Origin: Acinetobacter sp. B51(2017)
GTDB taxonomy: Bacteria > Pseudomonadota > Gammaproteobacteria > Pseudomonadales > Moraxellaceae
Direction of reading: 5' to 3'
Length of the DNA: 64,000 bases
NCBI RefSeq assembly: GCF_003711395.1
Contig: NZ_PJRJ01000004.1
Location: 62,001-126,000, forward strand
Every line of letters starts with the position of its first letter. Position 1 is the first letter of the stretch. The position numbers were made by a program, and so were the translations under genes. Of the stretch, positions 57,862 through 64,000 are shown piece after piece. Below the pieces are notes generated by a model. The model saw nothing but the letters and a program-made list of their open reading frames with translations. It was not told where the DNA came from and did no database searches.

Positions 57862-58449
57862 TTACGGCTGTTTTAAGTATGGCCATGCTGCTTTTAAGTA
57901 AATAAACATCGACCACAGCGTTAAAATCACCGCGGTATACAGCAGTAAATACGCCAAGGTTTCAAGTGGTGGCCAATTAAGTAAAAAGACTGAAATCGCA
58001 ATCATTTGGAATGCAGTTTTATATTTACCCACCGCAGACACCGCAACGCTAGTGCGCGCGCCTAGTTCCGCCATCCATTCACGTAAGGCAGATACGGTAA
58101 TTTCACGCGAGATAATCACAATCGCCGCAAATGCCATCGAAATCGTCGGTTGCCATTGCACCAAGACAATTAAAGCAGCCGCAACCATCAATTTATCAGC
58201 TACAGGGTCTAAAAAGCGTCCAAAAGCCGATGTTTGGTTTAAAGTACGTGCTAAATAGCCATCAAACCAATCGGTGACTGCTGCAATGACAAAAATTGCG
58301 GTCAGTACAATATGGCGCGTCATGCTACCGTCATGACCATCAACCCCCACTGCCGGCGGCCAATACGCCACCAACAAAAATACGGGTATTAACGCGATAC
58401 GCGCTAAGGTCAAGATATTAGGAATATTCAGGATACGACCTGTTGTCAT
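57862..58449 (-). CDS. pgsA: CDP-diacylglycerol--glycerol-3-phosphate 3-phosphatidyltransferase
   Basis: PgsA makes phosphatidylglycerol phosphate, the first committed step to phosphatidylglycerol and cardiolipin. The 195-residue inner-membrane protein shows NIPNILTLARIALIPVF and the CDP-alcohol transferase motif DWFDGYLAR, eight residues, then GRFLDPVADK, with all aspartates in place. The frame opens upstream to a TTG at 58461; I prefer the ATG at 58449. It lies downstream of uvrC, the common uvrC-pgsA order, after about 140 bases. Confidence 0.94.
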   Translation of the reverse strand: MTTGRILNIPNILTLARIALIPVFLLVAYWPPAVGVDGHDGSMTRHIVLTAIFVIAAVTDWFDGYLARTLNQTSAFGRFLDPVADKLMVAAALIVLVQWQPTISMAFAAIVIISREITVSALREWMAELGARTSVAVSAVGKYKTAFQMIAISVFLLNWPPLETLAYLLLYTAVILTLWSMFIYLKAAWPYLKQP

Positions 58450-58589
58450 AGACACCGCCAACGCTTCCCCATGCTGTAGATCAAACCAGCCAATGATTTT
58501 GGTTTTTTCGTGTGAATAGCGCCACTTTATACGAAATGCCCCACAGTGTCACTAGCTGTAACCATCAGCACAGGTCAAGCACCTTGGCT

Positions 58590-60395
58590 TTATTCGTGTA
58601 ACACCTTATAAATTGTGCGCGCCATCACAGCACCTAAACCTGGCACCAAACTTAAATCTTTTTCCGAGGCTTTCAGTACGCCTTGAATACCCCCAAAATG
58701 GGTGAGTAAATCACGGCGGCGTTTTGGCCCTAAACCAGGAATGGCTTCAAGCACCGATGAACTACGACGTTTATCGCGTTTGGCACGATGCTTGGTAATG
58801 GCAAAGCGGTGCGCTTCATCGCGTACCTGCTGAATGAGGTGCAGTGCTTTATGATCTTCAGGCAACTGTACTTTACGCCCATCGGTAAAATGTAAGGTTT
58901 CTAAACCCGGTTTACGCCCTTCGCCTTTGGAGACTCCCACCAAAAAAGCCTGCTCAGTGAGGCCTAAATCCTGCATCACCTGCATCGCCATATTCAGCTG
59001 CCCTTTACCACCATCAATCAAGAGTAAATCCGGCAACATATGCTTGCTATAACGACGGGTTAAGGCTTGGCGCATCGCGGCATAATCATCGCCTTCGGTA
59101 ATATCGTCGATGCTAAATTGACGATAATCGCGTTTTCGCATACCGCCACTGTCAAACACCACACACGAAGCAATGGTCGCTTCACCCATAGTATGCGAAA
59201 TATCAAAGCATTCGATACGGTCTATAGGCCGCTCAAGTACTTGTTCGAGTTGATGAAAACGTTCATTCAGTTCTAAATGATTGGCTAACTGACCTTTAAT
59301 CGCATGTTGCACATTCATCTGTGCTAACTCTTGCCATTCGGCACGGGTTTCTCGCACTTTATGTTTAATTTGAATTTTTTTCTCAAACTGCTGCGTTAAA
59401 GCTTGCTCAAGTTGTTTTTGGTCTGGTAATGCCACATTGACAATCAATTCACTGGGTACTTCATCTGCCACCTGAAAGTAAAAATTAGCGATAAAGTCAT
59501 TTAGCATTTGCCCTAAATCATCGCCTTGCATATCGGGGAAATAGCTTTTGCCACCCAACATTTTGCCATTACGCACATGCATAATTTGCACGCAAGTCAC
59601 ACCGGCCTGATAGGCAATCGCTAAAATATCTGCTTCACCTTTGATTTTATAAATCGCTTGATTGGCTTGTACGTCACGCAGCAAGGCCAAACGATCACGA
59701 TAAAACACCGCTTTTTCAAACTCTAAACTTTCCGCTGCCGCTTCCATTTTGCCAATCAATTCTTGATTCAGCTCTTTGGTGTCGCCTTGTAAAAAGCGTA
59801 ACGAGTTCGCCACATCTTGTTGATAATCTTCCGGCGAAATTAGCCCGACACAGGGCCCACTACAGCGTTTAATTTGGTATTGCAAACATGGGCGTTTACG
59901 CTGGGCAAAATAGCTATTTTCACATTGGCGTACATTAAATAATTTTTGTAACACTAACAGCGTATCTTTGGCATTGGCAGCACTTGGATAAGGGCCAAAG
60001 AATTTCCCTGCTTGATGTTTGCCTTTCCCGCGCCCACTGGCAATGCGTGGATAAGGTTTATCTGCCGAAACATAGATATACACATAAGATTTATCATCGC
60101 GCAGCATAATGTTATATGGCGGACGATGTAGCTTAATTAAATTTTGCTCGAGCAATAAAGCTTCGGTTTCCGAGCGCACCACCAAAGTTTCAATATCATA
60201 AATCCGCGCCACCAACGCTTGAGTTTTTGGATGCTCAATGGTTTTGACGAAATAACTCGAAACACGATTTTTAAGATTTTTGGCTTTACCCACATACAAC
60301 AGTTCACCGTCTTTACCCAACATGCGATACACCCCCGGCAAGGTAGTCATGTTGGCTAAGATTTTTTCGATATGAGGACGCGCATTTTCGTTCAC
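58590..60395 (-). CDS. uvrC: Excinuclease ABC subunit C
   Basis: UvrC makes both incisions in nucleotide excision repair. The protein has an N-terminal GIY-YIG domain ([20 protein letters not shown]), a cysteine cluster CENSYF...[13 protein letters not shown], a UVR domain ([19 protein letters not shown]), the RNase H-like nuclease ([20 protein letters not shown]) and helix-hairpin-helix repeats ([17 protein letters not shown]). I take the GTG at 60395 (601 residues) because AGG lies six bases before it and family homology begins there. An ATG at 60428 would add 11 residues and has AAGGA too far away. Confidence 0.94.
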   Translation of the reverse strand: MNENARPHIEKILANMTTLPGVYRMLGKDGELLYVGKAKNLKNRVSSYFVKTIEHPKTQALVARIYDIETLVVRSETEALLLEQNLIKLHRPPYNIMLRDDKSYVYIYVSADKPYPRIASGRGKGKHQAGKFFGPYPSAANAKDTLLVLQKLFNVRQCENSYFAQRKRPCLQYQIKRCSGPCVGLISPEDYQQDVANSLRFLQGDTKELNQELIGKMEAAAESLEFEKAVFYRDRLALLRDVQANQAIYKIKGEADILAIAYQAGVTCVQIMHVRNGKMLGGKSYFPDMQGDDLGQMLNDFIANFYFQVADEVPSELIVNVALPDQKQLEQALTQQFEKKIQIKHKVRETRAEWQELAQMNVQHAIKGQLANHLELNERFHQLEQVLERPIDRIECFDISHTMGEATIASCVVFDSGGMRKRDYRQFSIDDITEGDDYAAMRQALTRRYSKHMLPDLLLIDGGKGQLNMAMQVMQDLGLTEQAFLVGVSKGEGRKPGLETLHFTDGRKVQLPEDHKALHLIQQVRDEAHRFAITKHRAKRDKRRSSSVLEAIPGLGPKRRRDLLTHFGGIQGVLKASEKDLSLVPGLGAVMARTIYKVLHE

Positions 60396-60579
60396 AGTGA
60401 ACCTATGACTAGCAATATTTACCCTCATAATGTGATGGTTAAATCCTTATTTTCAAGCAGCTTTATGTAGTGGATTAATAGCCGCACAGTCGTTTTTAGC
60501 AATAAGGTCATCATTAAAACGTATGCCTTGGCTGCTGCATTTTTGTTATGCTGCAGTCCTGCTTTAGGGAACTCATGTT

Positions 60580-61626
60580 ATGACGCAATCTTCGCATGCC
60601 ATGCATATTATTCAGCCGGCTACATCTAGTCATAGTCTGTCAGAAAAAGACCGTTTAATTGGTAAACCACGTTTTCATTTTGAGCCGACCGAGGTGATGC
60701 AAAAATTGCGTCAGCGCATCATTGGCCAAGATGCTGCGCTCAATGAAATCGAAAAAATGCTGCATGTGGTGAAAGCCGATTTTTCTAATCCTGAACGCCC
60801 TTTATCGGTGACTTTAATGCTTGGCCCAACCGGTGTAGGTAAAACTGAAACCGTGCGTTTAATCAGTGAAGCAATTTATGGCCGTGCCGATGCCTTTTGC
60901 CGGATTGATATGAATACCTTAGCGCAAGAGCATTATGCAGCAGCACTCACCGGTGCACCGCCCGGCTATGTGGGGTCTAAAGAAGGTCATAGCTTATTTG
61001 ATGAAACAGCGATTGCAGGCTCACATACTCGCCCCGGGATTATGCTGTTTGATGAGCTAGAAAAAGCCTCGACTGAAGTGTTACGTGGCTTAATGAATGT
61101 ATTAGATACCGGAAAACTGACCTTAACCGCGGGCACAAAGACGATTGATTTTCGCAATTGCATGATCTTTATGACCAGTAATGTCGGTGCACAGGCGGCG
61201 CAGCAATATCTCGATAAGCTGAATTTCTTGCCTAAAAAAATGCAGGATCTGTGTTTAAAACGCGTACCTACACAAACCATTATAGAAAAAGTCATGCAGC
61301 GTAAGTTTGATCCTGAGTTTTTAAACCGTATTGATCGTACTTTGCATTATTTACCGGTACAAAATGATGCCTTACCGCAATTGGTCGAGATTGAACTTGG
61401 CAAACTTAATCAGCGTTTACAACATCAAAAACGCCAAGTCCGCTTAACCGATGCAGCCAAAGCGCATTTTTATCAAGATCATGATATTCGTTATGGCGCG
61501 CGGCATTTAGGTCGTAAAATCCGCACCGAACTTGAACCGGTATTGGCTTTATATTTTCTACAGCATCCTGAAGTCTTGGAGCTGCAACTGGATTACCAAA
61601 ACGGTCATTTTCAAGTGCAGGCTTAA
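60580..61626 (+). CDS. Single-domain Clp/Hsp100-type AAA+ ATPase
   Basis: The 348-residue protein is equivalent to the second AAA+ domain of ClpA/ClpB alone. Walker A GPTGVGKT is near 82-89, followed by GAPPGYVGSKEGHSLFDE with the pore-loop GYVG, Walker B GIMLFDELEKA, sensor TSNVGAQAA, the arginine finger FLNRIDRTL and the C-terminal sensor-2 YGARHLGRKI. It lacks the N-domain, the first AAA+ ring and the middle domain of ClpB, and no IGF loop for ClpP is evident. AGGGA lies about 10 bases upstream. It is monocistronic. A remodelling role is inferred, the substrate unknown. Confidence 0.85.
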   Translation: MTQSSHAMHIIQPATSSHSLSEKDRLIGKPRFHFEPTEVMQKLRQRIIGQDAALNEIEKMLHVVKADFSNPERPLSVTLMLGPTGVGKTETVRLISEAIYGRADAFCRIDMNTLAQEHYAAALTGAPPGYVGSKEGHSLFDETAIAGSHTRPGIMLFDELEKASTEVLRGLMNVLDTGKLTLTAGTKTIDFRNCMIFMTSNVGAQAAQQYLDKLNFLPKKMQDLCLKRVPTQTIIEKVMQRKFDPEFLNRIDRTLHYLPVQNDALPQLVEIELGKLNQRLQHQKRQVRLTDAAKAHFYQDHDIRYGARHLGRKIRTELEPVLALYFLQHPEVLELQLDYQNGHFQVQA

Positions 61627-61632
61627 AATATA

Positions 61633-61658
61633 AAAAACCACGCTACAGCGTGGTTTTT
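61633..61658. terminator. Bidirectional terminator
   Basis: The stem AAAAACCACGC/GCGTGGTTTTT with a TACA loop separates the converging Clp-type and LprI-like genes. Confidence 0.92.
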
Positions 61659-61660
61659 AG

Positions 61661-62047
61661 TTATTGGCATTCGGCTTCTGTAGAGGCTAAATTACAATTC
61701 TTTAAATAGTTTAATTCTTTGATTCGTACTTTGGTTTTTTCAGTTAAACACTGCGTCACCAGTTGTGAGTAAATCGAACCACCTTTATAGCCACTCGCGA
61801 TTAACTCACAGTCTTTTTCTTTATAGGTCACCCAGCCACGCTGTGCAGCCACCAACAACTTTTTATCTGCTTTGTCTAAGCTTTTGGCATAGCTGTTATA
61901 AATTTGATTCAGCTGTTGATCAGCCTGTTTATATTGTTTAGCCAAACACAGATTAATATCGGTTTGTGTCGCTTGATCTGTACAGTTTGCCATTGTATGA
62001 GTACTCAGCAGTGCGCCTGCCAATACTACTAAATATGCGAATTTCAT
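61661..62047 (-). CDS. LprI-like (DUF1311) secreted protein
   Basis: The 128-residue protein has a signal peptide (MKFAYLVVLAGALLSTHTMA) and a DUF1311/LprI domain with CTDQATQTDINLCLAKQYKQ, a helical AQRGWVTYKEKDCELIA segment and further cysteines at about 99, 118 and 127, likely in disulfides in the periplasm. LprI of mycobacteria inhibits lysozyme; that role here is only a possibility. No ribosome site is strong, though GGGGG lies upstream of the ATG. Standing alone, it diverges from fadB across about 530 bases. Confidence 0.85.
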   Translation of the reverse strand: MKFAYLVVLAGALLSTHTMANCTDQATQTDINLCLAKQYKQADQQLNQIYNSYAKSLDKADKKLLVAAQRGWVTYKEKDCELIASGYKGGSIYSQLVTQCLTEKTKVRIKELNYLKNCNLASTEAECQ

Positions 62048-62574
62048 CCATCTCCCCCCAAGTTAAATATTGCATTCTAAAGTTAAATTTTCGCACGAAA
62101 CAATCTTTTTATCTCTCATTCTGAAAGATCTCTCTTCGCGCTGCTTTAGATACTCACAGCACCCCCTTTTTTAGCCAGAATTTACTGCCTAAATAGGCTA
62201 TAAACTGTGGTTAAGCCGCAGTTGCTTCAGCTTACCTATCTCTTGCTATTGACCATATTGACTAAAAGCTAAGACAAAATCACTTGCAAAAATTACAATT
62301 CTTGCTTAAATCTAAGTTGCTTTAAACAGCAAAAAGTTAAATAGAAACAGCTGCTTTAAAATTTTATGCCACAAAGCATTACAAAATCCCTATATAAGCT
62401 TGCAGCGAAACTCTAGATAAATAGATGACCCTCGCGTCACGGCAAGATGCAACTTGTGATGTTTTTTTAACATAAAGTTATCGTAAGATGAGGCAGGTTT
62501 GATGTGCGCAGGAATATACGCACACACTTCACAACATTAACGTAAAAAGTCCTCCAGAATAAAGGAGATCAGGC
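62048..62574. other. Gap upstream of fadB
   Basis: No gene is seen in 527 bases. Near 62436-62468 an imperfect hairpin (GTCACGGCAAG with CTTGTGATG) is followed by TTTTTTT, which could end a short plus-strand transcript. The fadB ribosome site AAAGGAG is at 62561-62567. A promoter for fadB probably lies after 62470, but I found no convincing pair of hexamers. Confidence 0.35.
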
Positions 62575-64000
62575 ATGATCCACGCTGGCAATGCCATTAC
62601 CGTCCAAATGCTTACGGACGGAATTGCAGAATTCCGCTTTGACTTACAAGGTGAGTCGGTCAACAAATTTAACCGTGTAACTATCGATGACTTTCAAGCT
62701 GCAATTGATGCTGTAAAAGCAGACAGCAGCGTGAAAGGTCTGATTGTGACCTCAGGTAAATCCACATTTATTGTGGGTGCTGATATCACTGAATTTGGAA
62801 CCACCTTTGCCGCAGGCGAAGATGCAATTGTGGAGTGGGTGCTAGCACTACATAACACGTTTAATGCATTTGAAGATTTAGACATCCCGAAAGTGGCTGC
62901 CATTAATGGCGTGGCTTTAGGTGGTGGTTTTGAAATGTGCTTGGTGTGTGACTACCGTGTGATGTCAGACAAAGCACAAGTCGGCTTACCTGAAGTGAAA
63001 CTCGGCTTAATTCCAGGCTTTGGCGGCACAGTACGTTTAAGCCGCGTGATTGGTGTGGATAACGCTGTAGAGTGGATTGCGACTTCAGCCCCACGTAAAG
63101 GCGCAGCAGCACTGAAAGAAGGTGCAGTCGATGCTGTCGTTGCTCACGACCAACTGCAAGACGCAGCGATTGACTTAGTCAAGCAAGCGATTGCAGGTCG
63201 TTTAGACTGGAAAGCGAAACGTCAAGAAAAATTAGAGCCGGTAAAATTAAACGCGATTGAGCAAATCATGGCGTTTAACTCAGCTAAAGGCGTAGTGTTT
63301 GCTAAAGCAAAACCTGCACAGTACCCTGCACCAAAACTGCTACTTGATTCTTTAGAAAAAGGCGCAAGTTTTGGCCGTGCTGAAGCCTTAGCTGAAGAAG
63401 CCAAAGCCTTCGCTAAAGCTGCGGTTACACCACAATCTGAAGCGCTGATTGGTTTGTTCTTAAACGACCAAGTCGTGAAGAAAACCTCGAAGAAATACGA
63501 AAAAGGCGCGCATGAAGTTAAGCAAGCAGCTGTAATTGGCGCAGGCATCATGGGTGGCGGTATTGCCTTCCAAGCAGCCAGCAAAGGCACACCCATTATC
63601 ATGAAAGATATTGGCAATGCGCAGCTGGCTTTAGGTATGGATGAAGCCAACAAGCTGTTAACCAAGCAAGTTGAACGCAAAAAAATGAAGCCTGCGCAAA
63701 TGGGCGAAACTTTAGCGCGTATCCGTCCAACGTTAGGCTACGACGAATTTAAAGAAGTGGATATTGTGATTGAAGCGGTCACAGAAAATCCAAAAATTAA
63801 AGACATCGTATTACGTGAAACTGAAAGCAAAGTTGGTCCAAATACCATTATTGCGTCAAACACTTCAACGATTTCAATTACGCGCTTAGCTGAAGGCTTA
63901 GAACGTCCTGAAAACTTTGTCGGTATGCACTTCTTTAACCCAGTGCCACTGATGCCATTGGTAGAAGTCATTCGTGGTGAAAAAACCTCAGCTGAAGCGA
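62575..64000 (+). CDS. fadB: Fatty acid oxidation complex subunit alpha, 3' end cut off by the window
   Basis: FadB combines enoyl-CoA hydratase and 3-hydroxyacyl-CoA dehydrogenase activities of beta-oxidation. The visible 475 residues contain the hydratase domain ([29 protein letters not shown] with the oxyanion hole, [15 protein letters not shown] with the catalytic Glu) and the start of the dehydrogenase with the NAD-binding loop [16 protein letters not shown] near 315-330 and SNTSTISI near 431-438. AAAGGAG lies eight bases before the ATG. About 240 more residues, and normally fadA after them, lie beyond the right edge. Confidence 0.97.
   Translation, partial: MIHAGNAITVQMLTDGIAEFRFDLQGESVNKFNRVTIDDFQAAIDAVKADSSVKGLIVTSGKSTFIVGADITEFGTTFAAGEDAIVEWVLALHNTFNAFEDLDIPKVAAINGVALGGGFEMCLVCDYRVMSDKAQVGLPEVKLGLIPGFGGTVRLSRVIGVDNAVEWIATSAPRKGAAALKEGAVDAVVAHDQLQDAAIDLVKQAIAGRLDWKAKRQEKLEPVKLNAIEQIMAFNSAKGVVFAKAKPAQYPAPKLLLDSLEKGASFGRAEALAEEAKAFAKAAVTPQSEALIGLFLNDQVVKKTSKKYEKGAHEVKQAAVIGAGIMGGGIAFQAASKGTPIIMKDIGNAQLALGMDEANKLLTKQVERKKMKPAQMGETLARIRPTLGYDEFKEVDIVIEAVTENPKIKDIVLRETESKVGPNTIIASNTSTISITRLAEGLERPENFVGMHFFNPVPLMPLVEVIRGEKTSAEA

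Overview
The window is a piece of an Acinetobacter-type chromosome (Gammaproteobacteria, Moraxellaceae). The evidence is gene content and order: recC-recB-recD, pilB-pilC-pilD-coaE, tpiA-secG-tRNA-tRNA(fMet)-rimP-nusA-infB-rbfA, ubiE-ubiJ-ubiB, a fused hisIE, and a polyphosphate:AMP phosphotransferase like that of A. johnsonii. Base composition is moderately AT-rich throughout. I see no insertion sequence, prophage, CRISPR array or rRNA operon. The species cannot be fixed from the sequence alone.

Layout. 1-2.1 kb: 3' part of the rpsO-pnp operon (minus strand). 2.1-2.8 kb: a gene-free stretch with an rpsO promoter and, next to recD, a probable Rsm/Csr-type regulatory RNA behind a perfect match to the GacA box. 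2.8-11.8 kb: recCBD (minus). 12-14.9 kb: a DUF697-like protein, the PAP kinase (minus) and a conserved hypothetical. 15-18.3 kb: ubiE-ubiJ-ubiB for ubiquinone. 18.5-23.1 kb: two related large lipoproteins flanking an outer-membrane beta-barrel. 23.2-28.1 kb: patatin-like protein, hisIE, an SF1 helicase and an AAA/ABC-type ATPase whose catalytic motifs look degenerate. 28.4-34.6 kb: a six-gene Mrp/Pha Na+(K+)/H+ antiporter operon with a structured leader. 34.7-41.9 kb (minus): tpiA, secG, tRNA-Leu(GAG), four initiator tRNAs, rimP, nusA, infB, rbfA. 42.2-46.6 kb: type IV pilus genes pilBCD with coaE. 46.6-51.4 kb (minus): EamA permease, rlmB, ppnP, and a tandem pair of TPR/glycosyltransferase-like genes, one of them frameshifted. 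51.5-64 kb: recN, yqgE, ruvX, an IclR regulator, an ABC exporter, alkB-like, pgsA, uvrC, a single-domain Clp-type ATPase, an LprI-like protein and the start of fadB.

Functionally the window is mostly housekeeping: translation initiation and RNA turnover (infB, nusA, rimP, rbfA, fMet tRNAs, pnp), DNA repair (recBCD, recN, uvrC, alkB, ruvX), ubiquinone synthesis, pilus/competence machinery and ion homeostasis. The parts that deserve a second look are the Rsm-like RNA near 2.6 kb, the helicase plus degenerate ATPase pair, the lipoprotein-barrel-lipoprotein cluster, the decayed glycosyltransferase pair, and the structured mrp leader.
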